Below are positions 26,079 through 34,558 of a stretch of 64,000 bases of DNA, one piece after another. A program made the translations under genes and the position numbers. Origin of the DNA: GCA-2746795 sp963747345. GTDB lineage: Bacteria > Chloroflexota > Anaerolineae > Promineifilales > Promineifilaceae. The notes under the pieces are model-generated. The model was not told the origin of the DNA, did no database searches, and saw nothing but the letters and a program-made list of their open reading frames with translations. The stretch covers positions 1-64,000 of the forward strand of contig CAVVFA010000028.1 of NCBI GenBank assembly GCA_963747345.1, in the 5' to 3' direction. Position 1 is the stretch's first letter, and every line of letters starts with the position of its first letter.

Positions 26079-27458
26079 ATGTTTGGTTTGGGTATCCGCT
26101 TATTGTTTTTAGGCAGAAATAGTTTCTGGCTTGACGAGGCAAACAGCTTGCGCGTGACATTATTGGGACAACAGGCTTTATGGGCAGGGCAATCCGAAGG
26201 CTACCATCCCCCCCTTTTTTATTGGGTGCTTGAACAATGGGTGCAATTCGGCCGGAGTGAATTCCATCTACGTTTAATTGCAGTTATTCCCGCAACATTG
26301 AGCATCCCCGTTTTATATCTGCTGGCTAAAGAGTGGTTTGATAAATACGTAGCTATGACAGCCGCCGCTCTGATGGCAGTCTCCCCCTTGCTGGTTTGGT
26401 TTTCCCAAGAAGCGCGTCCTTATGCGTTACTCTCATTCTTTGGCCTGCTCATTATGCTGGCTGTCACCAAATTATTCCGTCAACCAAAATTTTTGTGGTG
26501 GCTGCTTTTTGTGGTGATGATGACTGCGGCTTTATATCTTCATTATTTTGCCATCTTACTCATCCCATTTCAATTGGGGTTGTTTCTCGTTTTTCTTGCC
26601 ACCAAACGCACCACCTGGAAACCCGCCATCTATTGGCTGGTTGGGCTATTTTTTGTGACTGTGGCTTGGTGGCCCTGGCTGCAAACGCCACCATTTACCC
26701 GATTTCTCGGATTTGCCACCACTGACCGCAACTATTTTGTTCATTTAATAAATCGGTACCTGGATTTTTCTTCCAATTTATCCATCGTATTGGGTATCGT
26801 ATTGGGAATTACACTCCTCTTTGGTCTCTTTACCTGGCTCATATTCTTCAAGCTAAACTTGTTTTCTACTATCCAAAATTTCTTTCAGAATCTGCGAGAA
26901 CAAACATGGGCACAACTCGCTGTCGGTTTCTTATATGTGTTGATTTTAGTCATATCGGTTTATCCCAGAGGCTATTCGATCAAGCGACAGTTGATATTAT
27001 TTTGGCCGTTCCTTTTACTGGGGTTCGCTTATTTTGGGCCGTGGAAAAAACAAAACAGAACATGGCTGGCAACCATCCTGACGTTATCGTTCATCGCTTC
27101 GGTTATAAATATAGCTGTCATCCCCAAACCTGATTGGCGGGCAGCCAACGCCTATATCACCCAACATCAACAAGCTGGTGATATCGTTTTGCTTGAACCA
27201 TCTTATATGACCATTCCATTTGATTACTATAATGGCGGCCACACGAATCAAAAGGGGAAAGCATTTGGGGTGGAACCGGATGCTATGCAAACCATTCTTG
27301 ATGAAAACGAACGTATTTGGCTGATCATTCATGGCTCGGATTATGATGCCGAGCAACGGACTATTGACTGGCTAAATCAACATGCCGAGTTACAAGATTC
27401 GATTGATGTGTACAGGATCCATATTCGGCTTTATGAAAGCGAGGCTATGTCTGAGTGA
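26079..27458 (+). CDS. GT39/ArnT-like membrane glycosyltransferase
   Basis: The 459-aa protein has the PMT_2 (dolichyl-phosphate-mannose mannosyltransferase-like) hallmarks: the first luminal loop FWLDEANSLRVTLLG with the catalytic D-E, then EGYHPPLFYWVLEQWV and FHLRLIAVIPATLSI, with about ten membrane helices and a C-terminal soluble tail. It would move a sugar from a lipid-phosphate donor outside the membrane. The first helix is incomplete at ATG 26079. The same frame upstream reads PQIILLIIIMFG and would be reached from ATG 26011 if the A7 run at 26014-26020 were one base shorter, giving MKKRESLLNINPSPQIILL. That is the likelier true start. The next gene overlaps or follows by 10 bp. Confidence 0.8.
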   Translation: MFGLGIRLLFLGRNSFWLDEANSLRVTLLGQQALWAGQSEGYHPPLFYWVLEQWVQFGRSEFHLRLIAVIPATLSIPVLYLLAKEWFDKYVAMTAAALMAVSPLLVWFSQEARPYALLSFFGLLIMLAVTKLFRQPKFLWWLLFVVMMTAALYLHYFAILLIPFQLGLFLVFLATKRTTWKPAIYWLVGLFFVTVAWWPWLQTPPFTRFLGFATTDRNYFVHLINRYLDFSSNLSIVLGIVLGITLLFGLFTWLIFFKLNLFSTIQNFFQNLREQTWAQLAVGFLYVLILVISVYPRGYSIKRQLILFWPFLLLGFAYFGPWKKQNRTWLATILTLSFIASVINIAVIPKPDWRAANAYITQHQQAGDIVLLEPSYMTIPFDYYNGGHTNQKGKAFGVEPDAMQTILDENERIWLIIHGSDYDAEQRTIDWLNQHAELQDSIDVYRIHIRLYESEAMSE

Positions 27459-27468
27459 GTGTTTTGAT

Positions 27469-28248
27469 ATGCGTTTAGAAGTCAGGGAAACTTTAGAAGG
27501 GGGGCGCGTCAACCAAATTGCGCGTATTGGCAAAACAGTTGTCCGCCCTGCAGGGGAATGGACACCAACCATTCACAGATTGCTTCACCATGTTCGAGCG
27601 CAAGGTTTTTTGAGTGTACCGGAACCGCTAGGCTTCGACGAGGAGGGGAATGAAATGGTCAGTTTTCTTCCAGGTGAAGTTCGTAATTATCCGTTGTCAG
27701 CAGCAGCAGCCAGTGTGGAAGCATTGGTTTCTGCTGCGCAGCTTTTGCGTGTTTATCATGACGCATCGGCATCTTTTATGAGCACGTTACACGGGGATGA
27801 GGTGTGGATGCTGCCGACTCGTGAGCCAGCAGAAGTGGTTTGTCATGGGGATTATGCGCCGTATAATGTGGTGCTTCAGGGCAATCAAGCGGTGGCGATT
27901 ATTGACTTCGACACGGCTCACCCTGCGCCTCGCGTGTGGGATATTGCCTATGCTCTCTATCGCTGGGCACCGTTGACCCATCCTGATAATCCAGATGGGT
28001 TTGGAAGCCTGCAAGAGAAAATTGAACGAGCGCAGCTATTTTGTGATGCGTATGGGTTAGCCAATGCAAATCGGGTGGGATTGTTAGGTCTGGTCGTCGA
28101 GCGGTTGCAGGCTTTGGTAGACTTTATGCAGGCAGAAGCGGAGCGTGGAAATGAGGCGTTCCAAGCGAATATGGCAGATGGGCATCATCTCATTTACCTG
28201 AACGATATTGCGTATTTGAAAGCGTATTTGGATAAGACTGTGTGGTAA
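27469..28248 (+). CDS. Aminoglycoside phosphotransferase-family kinase
   Basis: A 259-aa protein with the APH/choline-kinase fold. The catalytic loop (Brenner motif) is VVCHGDYAPYNVVLQ and the metal-binding segment is AIIDFDTAHPAPRVWDIAYA. The nucleotide-binding N lobe includes GGRVNQIARIGKTVVRPAGE, with FLPGEV as the hinge. Start at MRLEVRETLEGG (27469), 10 bp after the glycosyltransferase stop; an open frame from 27382 overlaps that gene and lacks a site. Members phosphorylate small molecules such as homoserine, choline or antibiotics; nothing here specifies the substrate, and a resistance role should not be assumed. Confidence 0.85.
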   Translation: MRLEVRETLEGGRVNQIARIGKTVVRPAGEWTPTIHRLLHHVRAQGFLSVPEPLGFDEEGNEMVSFLPGEVRNYPLSAAAASVEALVSAAQLLRVYHDASASFMSTLHGDEVWMLPTREPAEVVCHGDYAPYNVVLQGNQAVAIIDFDTAHPAPRVWDIAYALYRWAPLTHPDNPDGFGSLQEKIERAQLFCDAYGLANANRVGLLGLVVERLQALVDFMQAEAERGNEAFQANMADGHHLIYLNDIAYLKAYLDKTVW

Positions 28249-28255
28249 AAAATTT

Positions 28256-30373
28256 ATGGCTAATAAAATCTCCCGCACTTACTTTAGTCCTTCTTGGGGG
28301 AAATTACAGGATTGGCTCAGGCTCAATCAGTCATTTTTCTTGTTATTGGCAGCATTTGTGGTGCTGCGCTTCTTAGCCATCTTACTGCTGCGTCCTGGCG
28401 GATTTATAGTCAATCATGGCCCAGACATGACTTACTATTTTGATGTGGCGCGATTGACGGGGAGTGGAGAACGGCCGTTTTTCGATTTTTGGATGGAATA
28501 CCCGCCGTTAATGCCCTGGCTGATGACGTGGGCTTATCGCTTGAGTTTACATTTCCCAGTCTGGGAAACACCCATCTTCTGGTTCAACACCATCTTCCGC
28601 TTGCTGTTGCTGCCCTTCGACGCCGCCTGTCTCATTCTGGTCTACGCCAACTTACGCCAGTTTACCGACCGTGAACAAAGCCTGCTCGGCGCAGCACTGT
28701 GGGCTTTGTTATTCACCCCCTTATTCACCTTACTCAGTTGGTTTGACCCGCTCACCCTTAGCTTTTTGCTCCTGGGTCTGTATGGATTTTTGCGGCGCTG
28801 GCCGGTGGTGGCAGGGATAGCAATGGGGTTGGGATTTATGGCGAAGGTGCTACCTGTTGCCATCGCTCCGGTTGGTTTGTTTGTTTTCCGGCGACTGCGC
28901 ACCAATGTGATCTATGTGGGCAGTGCAGCCGTGACGGTGCTGTTGGTTTTGCTGATGCCTCTGCTGCAAGCGCCAGAATATGTGCTTGCCTGGGTGCGGG
29001 CGCTGCTGAATGTTTCTGCCTGGGAAACGGTGTGGGCCTTGTGGGAAGGGTACGATGGCTATGGACTGGTGGCGCCGCTGAGTTCCCGCTACAACCCGGC
29101 GGCCGCAAATTTTGCCGCGAATGAAGCGTCTCTCCCCTGGCTGCCCATCACCCTGCTGTTTATCGGGGTTTATCTGGCTTCCATAACCCGGCACATTGAT
29201 TGGGAAGACAAGCGGCGGGTGGCACAGTTCTCCTTGTTCAGCCTGGTGTGGTTTGTCTTTTATAGCAAAGGATACAGTCCACAGTGGGCAACCTATTTGA
29301 GTACATTGGCGTTGATTGCGCTGCCTATTGGACGCGGTTTGGGCTATGGCCTGATTCTAAGCGGACTCCTGGCAGCAGAATGGCCGATTGCTTTTATTGT
29401 GCTGCCCCAGGTGGATTGGTTTTTGACGGTGATTATTGTGTGGCGAACGGCCGTTATCCTGTTAATCGGTCTGGAGGCGTTAGCGCGAGCGCTGCCAGAA
29501 AACCGGGTGTGGCGAGCTGTGCAACGCGGGGCATTTCCCTTGGGACTAGGCGCATCGCTGTTGTTGACTGTGGTGTTAGCCCGTCCTAGTTATCAGGCAT
29601 ATGCTGCTGTCCGTCTGGAAGCGGAACCACTGGCATCTTTCATCACAGCCCAGCAACAAGCCAACGCGGACAACACCCTGATCGCATTAGCCCAACCGGA
29701 TATGCTGGAACGGTTACAACCTTATTTGCCCGATCAAGCCATCGCCCTAATGCCTTATGCCTGGCCCACGACCGATGCGGCTGCCTGGTTGGCGGCACAA
29801 GCAGAGGACTATGACACGGTATGGCTGCTATTTGATAACAGTCAGGAAACGGGCCGTCCTTTACTTGAGAACGGCCGTTCCTGGTTAAAAAACAATGCCT
29901 GCCCGATAATGGAAACTTGGTACGGTGATGTGTGGGCAGGAAATTATGTCACCACGCCACCAGGAGATTGGGAAACGGCCGTTTACCCCTTTAATGACAC
30001 GCTCCATTTACTTGCCAACACAAGCCCGCCAGAAACCGTCAATCCAGGGGATGGCTTTTGTGTGCAATTGCGCTGGTCAACAGAAGCGCCGCTTGAACAA
30101 GACTACACCATTTTCGTCCACATACTCGACGAAAACGGGCAGTTGGTAGCCCAAAATGATGTCACGCCCAATCCCAACATGACAAGTTGGATCCCCGATG
30201 AAACGATCACCACCCAACATGGCTTAGTTTTGCCGCCCACCCTGCCGTCTGGCAACTATACCATTCGGGCTGGTCTATATGATCCCGCAACAGGGGTACG
30301 CCTGTCACCCCAAAACGGGGCTGACAGCATCTTGTTGGGTACAATAACCATCATCCCGAAAACAACAAAATAG
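28256..30373 (+). CDS. Polytopic membrane glycosyltransferase (GT-C type) with C-terminal soluble domain
   Basis: This is a 705-aa protein with 11-13 hydrophobic helices (first FFLLLAAFVVLRFLAILLL). The loop after helix 1 holds NHGPDMTYYFDVARLTGSGE and FFDFWMEYPPLMPWLM, the acidic first-loop and P-P-L pattern of GT-C enzymes related to GT87/DUF2029. Residues from about 450 form an extracytoplasmic domain, with a beta-sandwich end (ENGQLVAQNDVTPNPNMTSW, LPSGNYTIRAGLYDPATGVR). Eight bp separate it from the kinase gene, so the three genes from 26079 may form one operon for cell-surface glycosylation. The sugar is unknown. Confidence 0.8.
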   Translation: MANKISRTYFSPSWGKLQDWLRLNQSFFLLLAAFVVLRFLAILLLRPGGFIVNHGPDMTYYFDVARLTGSGERPFFDFWMEYPPLMPWLMTWAYRLSLHFPVWETPIFWFNTIFRLLLLPFDAACLILVYANLRQFTDREQSLLGAALWALLFTPLFTLLSWFDPLTLSFLLLGLYGFLRRWPVVAGIAMGLGFMAKVLPVAIAPVGLFVFRRLRTNVIYVGSAAVTVLLVLLMPLLQAPEYVLAWVRALLNVSAWETVWALWEGYDGYGLVAPLSSRYNPAAANFAANEASLPWLPITLLFIGVYLASITRHIDWEDKRRVAQFSLFSLVWFVFYSKGYSPQWATYLSTLALIALPIGRGLGYGLILSGLLAAEWPIAFIVLPQVDWFLTVIIVWRTAVILLIGLEALARALPENRVWRAVQRGAFPLGLGASLLLTVVLARPSYQAYAAVRLEAEPLASFITAQQQANADNTLIALAQPDMLERLQPYLPDQAIALMPYAWPTTDAAAWLAAQAEDYDTVWLLFDNSQETGRPLLENGRSWLKNNACPIMETWYGDVWAGNYVTTPPGDWETAVYPFNDTLHLLANTSPPETVNPGDGFCVQLRWSTEAPLEQDYTIFVHILDENGQLVAQNDVTPNPNMTSWIPDETITTQHGLVLPPTLPSGNYTIRAGLYDPATGVRLSPQNGADSILLGTITIIPKTTK

Positions 30374-30402
30374 GGTTGACTATAAGGTAACTGCACACGG
30401 CT

Positions 30403-30873
30403 ATGAATCGAAAAATCCTACTCGCCCCACATAACCCGAATTGGGTGCCGCAGTTCAAGGCTGAAGCGGCAACGCTAACCCAAATTTTTGGCGACAATCT
30501 TGTCGGCATTCACCACATTGGCAGCACGGCCGTTTCTGGCATTCAAGCCAAACCCATCATCGATATGATGCCCATTGTGTGGGATATTGATCAGGTAGAC
30601 AGCCTGAATGATGCTATGGCAAAACTGGGCTACATCCACAAAGGGGAGCATGGTATACCAGGCCGCCGCTACTTCCGCAAGGGCAGCGACCAATACCACA
30701 CGCACCACATTCACGTTTATCAGATTGGCAGCCCAGAAATTGCGCATCATCTTTTGTTTCGGGATTATTTAGGCAGTCATCCTGCAAAAAGCGGAGGCTT
30801 ACGACCACCTGAAAACGGAACTGGCGCAAGTTCACAAAGACAGCCCCGAGGCTTATACCAACGCCAAGTCTGA
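30403..30873 (+). CDS. GrpB-family nucleotidyltransferase-like domain, 5' part of a GrpB-GNAT fusion
   Basis: GrpB/UPF0157 proteins have a nucleotidyltransferase fold. Here the motifs are ILLAPHNPNWVPQFKAEA, VGIHHIGSTAVSGIQAKPII and DMMPIVWDID, then RHIHVYQ-like HHIHVYQIGSPEIAHHLLFRD. After SHPAK the frame drifts at an A5 run near 30787. With one A removed the sequence continues AEAYDHLKTELAQVHKDSPE and YTNAKSDFILTLIQEALAW into the acetyltransferase domain at 30881-31450, without a stop. The whole gene 30403-31450 would encode 348 aa. The family's reaction is poorly known. Confidence 0.8.
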   Translation: MNRKILLAPHNPNWVPQFKAEAATLTQIFGDNLVGIHHIGSTAVSGIQAKPIIDMMPIVWDIDQVDSLNDAMAKLGYIHKGEHGIPGRRYFRKGSDQYHTHHIHVYQIGSPEIAHHLLFRDYLGSHPAKSGGLRPPENGTGASSQRQPRGLYQRQV

Positions 30874-30880
30874 CTTTATT

Positions 30881-31450
30881 TTGACGTTAATTCAAGAAGC
30901 ATTAGCGTGGCATCGTGAACGGGAACGGCCGTTACGCACCCTCCTAACCGCCCGTCTCCACCTTATCGCCCTCTCTCAGTCTCAACTTCAAAGCTGCCTG
31001 CAAGACCCATCCCTATTGGCAGCGAACCTCGATATTCCCCTGGCAGACGACATTTTCAGCCCCATTGTGCGCCGGGCAACCACCATCAAAGTCTCCAAAA
31101 TGCGGCAAGAAAAACCAGACCGGCATCATTGGAACACCTACTGGCTAATCGTGCGCCGCGACAGTAACGTGGGTATCGGCACCATTGGTTTCAAAGGACA
31201 ACCAGATAGTCAGCAATACAAAGTGGAAATCGGCTATGGGCTTTCTTCCCATCATCATCAACAGGGCTTTATGACTGAAGCGGCGCAAACGCTCACCCGC
31301 TGGGCACTGGTTCAACCAGATTGTTTAGGCGTTATCGCCACTACATATCCTGATAACATCCCATCCCAGCGAGTCCTTGAAAAAATTGGATTTGCTCGAA
31401 ACGGGGAAAAAGATGGTGAGTGGGTGTGGGAAATCAAAAGCAAAATATAA
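30881..31450 (+). CDS. GNAT acetyltransferase domain, 3' part of the GrpB-GNAT fusion
   Basis: The frame is open upstream through the GrpB C-terminus, so the TTG at 30881 is not a true start. The domain is RimJ/RimL-like: RLHLIALSQSQLQSCLQDPS, YWLIVRRDSNVGIGTIGFKG, VEIGYGLSSHHHQQGFMTEA (acetyl-CoA binding, with H-H-Q-Q-G-F/Y in the usual Q/R-x-x-G-x-G/A place) and IATTYPDNIPSQRVLEKIGF. It probably acetylates a protein N-terminus or small amine; the target is unknown. Fused to GrpB in one chain once the indel near 30787 is corrected. Confidence 0.8.
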   Translation: MTLIQEALAWHRERERPLRTLLTARLHLIALSQSQLQSCLQDPSLLAANLDIPLADDIFSPIVRRATTIKVSKMRQEKPDRHHWNTYWLIVRRDSNVGIGTIGFKGQPDSQQYKVEIGYGLSSHHHQQGFMTEAAQTLTRWALVQPDCLGVIATTYPDNIPSQRVLEKIGFARNGEKDGEWVWEIKSKI

Positions 31451-31503
31451 ACGGGGAAAACCCCGTTTGTAGTCGGTGATTTATCACTGGCAAAGGATCT
31501 CCT

Positions 31504-32190
31504 ATGAAAATTCAACAAGTAGCTGGCTTTGAATGTGAAGCTGTAACCGGTCTCGCGGTTGTGATTGATGTGCTGCGGGCATTTACAACAGCAGCGTTTG
31601 CCTTTGCCGCTGGAGCAAAAGAGATCATGTTGGTGGGCAGCATTGATAAGGCGTTTGCGCTCAGAGAGACCATGCCCGAAGCTCTGCTGATGGGAGAGAA
31701 TCGGGGCATATGGATTCCTGGTTTTGATTATGGAAATTCTCCGGCAGCGTTGATAGGATTGGATCTAAACGGCCGTTCTCTCATTCAACGCACCTCAGCT
31801 GGCACCCAAGGGGTCGTCAACTGCATCAACGCCGACCAGATACTGTGCAGCAGTTTTGTCATCGCTGGGGCAACTGCCAAACAAATTCACGCCCTGGCAC
31901 CAGAGCAAGTTACCTTCGTTAATACCGGCATACGTCCCAATGCAGCAGGCTACGGGCTGGAAGACATCGCCTGTTCAACCTACATTTCTGCCTTGCTGCA
32001 AAACCAACAGCCCGATCCCGCTCCGTATCTCACGCAAGTTGTCAAATCCAGAGACGGTATCTACCACACAAACCTGGATGAGAAGCAACAAGCAGATGTA
32101 CAATGCGCCATCGACCTGGATCGCTTTCCATTTGCCATGCTCGTCCACAAACAAAACGGACTGCACACCCTAAAACCAGTCACCCCATAA
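31504..32190 (+). CDS. comB: 2-phosphosulfolactate phosphatase family (ComB-like)
   Basis: A 228-aa ComB-fold protein: VVIDVLRAFTTAAFAFAAGA near residue 20, LLMGENRGIWIPGFDYGNSP near 60-80, SLIQRTSAGTQGVVNCINAD and a C-terminal VQCAIDLDRFPFAM. AGGA lies 6 nt before the start. ComB removes phosphate from 2-phosphosulfolactate in coenzyme M synthesis in methanogens. Homologues are common in non-methanogens, where the substrate is uncertain, and no comA or comC is seen here. Family assignment is firm, function is not. Confidence 0.85.
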   Translation: MKIQQVAGFECEAVTGLAVVIDVLRAFTTAAFAFAAGAKEIMLVGSIDKAFALRETMPEALLMGENRGIWIPGFDYGNSPAALIGLDLNGRSLIQRTSAGTQGVVNCINADQILCSSFVIAGATAKQIHALAPEQVTFVNTGIRPNAAGYGLEDIACSTYISALLQNQQPDPAPYLTQVVKSRDGIYHTNLDEKQQADVQCAIDLDRFPFAMLVHKQNGLHTLKPVTP

Positions 32191-32298
32191 CCCTTTCAAC
32201 TTCCACCCTTCATCTTTCATCCTCTCAATACTGGACGGATCCGCTGCAAAGTGTGAAAATACAGAGTGCAAAAAAACAACTTCGTTTTAGGAGAAGAA

Positions 32299-32736
32299 AT
32301 GAGTAAAGCAAAATTTAATGAAAAAGATAAAAGTGCAGTAAAAACATCTGGCAACAAAAAAAATCATGGCAAAGTTCATGAAAAACCAGCTCGCAAAGAA
32401 CGCAAATGGTATCTTTCACTAGCGATTTTGCTAGTTTTACTTTCCGGCCTCTTCTTTACCTTCTGGGTATTTAATGAAACACGTCTTTTAGGCGGCACAG
32501 TTGCCGATTGGCCTTGGTGGGCTTGGGGCATCCTCGTCACCAACGTCGCTGATATTGTGGCTGCCCTGGCTATGTGGAAATGGAAAAAGTGGGGCTTGTG
32601 GCTCTACTTGGCCTCCATCGTCACCCGTACCGTCCTCATGGTTGCCGCTGGCGCATTCGGCACCGGTTTCGCCTCCTTCTTGCCGTTCGCCATCGTCGGT
32701 TACGCTGCCAGCTTAAGCTGGAAACAATTTGAGTAA
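32299..32736 (+). CDS. Four-helix membrane protein, unknown function
   Basis: Start at MSKAKFNEKDK (32299), with AGGAG 6-10 nt upstream. A basic, Lys-rich N-terminus of about 35 residues (KKNHGKVHEKPARKERKWYL) is followed by four hydrophobic segments: SLAILLVLLSGLFFTFWVF, WWAWGILVTNVADIVAALAM, WLYLASIVTRTVLMVAAGAF and SFLPFAIVGYAASLSW. The small size and positive-inside N-terminus suggest an inner-membrane protein with N-in topology. I do not recognise the family. It is followed after 7 bp by the phosphoesterase gene. Confidence 0.75.
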   Translation: MSKAKFNEKDKSAVKTSGNKKNHGKVHEKPARKERKWYLSLAILLVLLSGLFFTFWVFNETRLLGGTVADWPWWAWGILVTNVADIVAALAMWKWKKWGLWLYLASIVTRTVLMVAAGAFGTGFASFLPFAIVGYAASLSWKQFE

Positions 32737-32743
32737 ATCAGCT

Positions 32744-33499
32744 ATGCGTGTTGCCATTTTGTCTGACATTCATGGTAACAGCTTGGCTCTCAACGCCGTC
32801 CTGTCTGATATTGAAGCACAGGGCGGCGTTGATCATTTCTGGCTGTTGGGCGATTACGTCGCCCTCGGCCCAGATCCAGTGGGCGTACTCGCCCGTCTCG
32901 ACCAACTGCCCCACACCACCTTCACCCGTGGCAATACCGACCGTTATGTCGCCCACGACCAACGGCCGTTTCCCTTCCAAGAAGATGTCCTCCAAAATCT
33001 CGATCTACTTACACGGTATGTTGATCTAAACTCAGGGTTTGCCTGGACAAAAGGGGCGGTAACGGCCGTTAACAAACTCAACTGGCTCTCCAATCTCCCG
33101 CTCGAACACCGCACCACGCTTCCCGATGGCACTCGCTTTCTTGGCGTGCACGCCGCCCCTGGCACCGATGACGGTTTTGGCTTCAAACCAGGCATGGATA
33201 CGGAGCAAATGGCTGCGCAGCTCTCCAACTGCAACGCCGACCTCGTTGTTGTCGGCCATACCCATCAACGCATGGATGAGCAAGTGGGTGACATACGTCT
33301 CATCAATTTAGGCAGCGTCAGCAATCCCGTTGGCGGCGACCTGCGGGCCAAGTATGTCATCCTTGCCGCCGACGAAACCAGCATCACCATCGAACCCCGC
33401 TTTGTTGACTACGATCATCAAGCCATCATCGACCAACTTGAAACCACCGGCCATCCCAGCGCCGCATTCATCAGCCAATTTATGCGCGGCGAGATGTAA
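32744..33499 (+). CDS. Calcineurin-like metallophosphoesterase (YfcE/MJ0936 type)
   Basis: The protein begins at the canonical MRVAILSDIHGNSLALNAVL (Asp and His of motif I). It then has FWLLGDYVALGPDPVGVLA (GD motif II), TRGNTDRYV (GN[HT]D motif III), LGVHAAPG and VVVGHTHQRMDEQ (GHTH motif V), and ends in INLGSVSNPVGGD. These are all the metal ligands of a two-metal phosphoesterase, likely a cytoplasmic phosphodiesterase or phosphatase. ATG 32744 is preferred over a TTG 15 nt upstream that lies inside the preceding gene. Substrate unknown. Confidence 0.9.
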   Translation: MRVAILSDIHGNSLALNAVLSDIEAQGGVDHFWLLGDYVALGPDPVGVLARLDQLPHTTFTRGNTDRYVAHDQRPFPFQEDVLQNLDLLTRYVDLNSGFAWTKGAVTAVNKLNWLSNLPLEHRTTLPDGTRFLGVHAAPGTDDGFGFKPGMDTEQMAAQLSNCNADLVVVGHTHQRMDEQVGDIRLINLGSVSNPVGGDLRAKYVILAADETSITIEPRFVDYDHQAIIDQLETTGHPSAAFISQFMRGEM

Positions 33500-33502
33500 A
33501 AA

Positions 33503-33562
33503 TAGAGATTAGAGATTGGAGATTTACGAGACTTAATCTCCAATCTCTAATCCCCAATCTCA
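33503..33562. repeat. Hairpin of the GAGATTGGAGATT family
   Basis: AGAGATTAGAGATTGGAGAT followed by a short loop and AATCTCCAATCTCTAATC forms a near-perfect hairpin between two same-direction genes. The family recurs at 41907-41936, 43443-43507 and 44122-44192. Confidence 0.85.
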
Positions 33563-33574
33563 ATAGGTTTTCAC

Positions 33575-34468
33575 ATGAGTCACACAAACTCCGTCGAACT
33601 GGTAAAAAACGAAGGCTGGGATGAGCGCATCCTGGTGCTGCGCAACGATGAGTTGGTCGATACCTTCATCGTTGTCACTGAAAAGTACGTGGTGGTGGTG
33701 GATACGATGATTAATGCGGAAACGGCCGTTACCCTCCACAAACACGCCCAAAAACACCTCACCCCCAACCGCCAACTGCTCGTCATCAACACCCACGCCG
33801 ACTACGACCACGCCTGGGGCAATCAAGTTTTCAACACGCCCATCATCGGCACCCACCAATGTGCTGAGTTATTACGCAGCATAAAAACACAAGAACGTCT
33901 GGCAAAAATGCAAGAACAAGAGCCAGACATTTTCAATAGCGTTATCCCCACCCCACCTACCATCCTTTTTGAAGAAACCCTCACCATCGCCTGTGGCGAC
34001 CTCACCCTGGAACTTTTTGCCACGCCAGGACACACATCCGATCACATCTCCATTTACATCCCAGAAATTGATACCCTTCTAGCCGCTGATGCGGCCGAAA
34101 TCCCCTTTCCCTTCGCTCGTACCACTGATGGGCTGCCCCATATGCGCAACTCGCTCAATAAACTAGCCAATTTTGACGCTCAAACCGTGCTTTACTGCCA
34201 TGCGCCTGTTACAATCGGGTTACAACTTCTCCACGACAACATCGCCTACTTCACCAAAGTGGAAGCTCATTGTCGGTCAGCCTTAGCGCAAGGGATTCCC
34301 GCCAAACCAGATGAAAACGCCGATGTCGCCGCGCTCATCAATCTAACCTTCGACGAAGCCACACCCCATAACAGCTATTGGCAAGACATTCACGACTATT
34401 ACCGTACCCAAGGCCATGAACAACAGATTCGCATGATGTTGGAATGGCTAGATTCTAGTAAACAGTAA
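33575..34468 (+). CDS. Metallo-beta-lactamase-fold hydrolase
   Basis: A 297-aa MBL-fold protein. The zinc motif is VINTHADYDHAWGN (H-x-D-x-D-H variant of HxHxDH), with the later His in ELFATPGHTSDHISIY and the metal-bridging Asp in LLAADAAEIPFP. A final His is in LYCHAPVTIG. This pattern fits general MBL hydrolases such as glyoxalase II- or lactonase-like enzymes. The next gene is also MBL fold but only distantly similar, so this is not a recent duplication. Hairpin repeats flank it on both sides. Confidence 0.88.
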   Translation: MSHTNSVELVKNEGWDERILVLRNDELVDTFIVVTEKYVVVVDTMINAETAVTLHKHAQKHLTPNRQLLVINTHADYDHAWGNQVFNTPIIGTHQCAELLRSIKTQERLAKMQEQEPDIFNSVIPTPPTILFEETLTIACGDLTLELFATPGHTSDHISIYIPEIDTLLAADAAEIPFPFARTTDGLPHMRNSLNKLANFDAQTVLYCHAPVTIGLQLLHDNIAYFTKVEAHCRSALAQGIPAKPDENADVAALINLTFDEATPHNSYWQDIHDYYRTQGHEQQIRMMLEWLDSSKQ

Positions 34469-34553
34469 TCAGTAAACAGTAATCGGTAAACGAATCCGAT
34501 AACCGATTACTGAACACCGATTACCGACTATAGAACACCGATTACCGATAACC
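34459..34553. repeat. CAGTAATCGGTAAACG-type hairpin repeat
   Basis: AACAGTAATCAGTAAACAGT and AATCGGTAAACG pair with CCGATTACTGAACACCGATT and repeated CACCGATTACCGA. It overlaps the last codons of the upstream gene and fills the space to the next one. It belongs to the CAGTGAACAGT family also found at 38421, 41848, 47504 and 56168. Confidence 0.75.
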
Positions 34554-34558
34554 AAAAA

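Noticed and set aside
27469..28248. Antibiotic resistance gene
   Set aside because: APH-fold motifs are present, but the family includes many metabolic kinases and no resistance-type subfamily match can be claimed.
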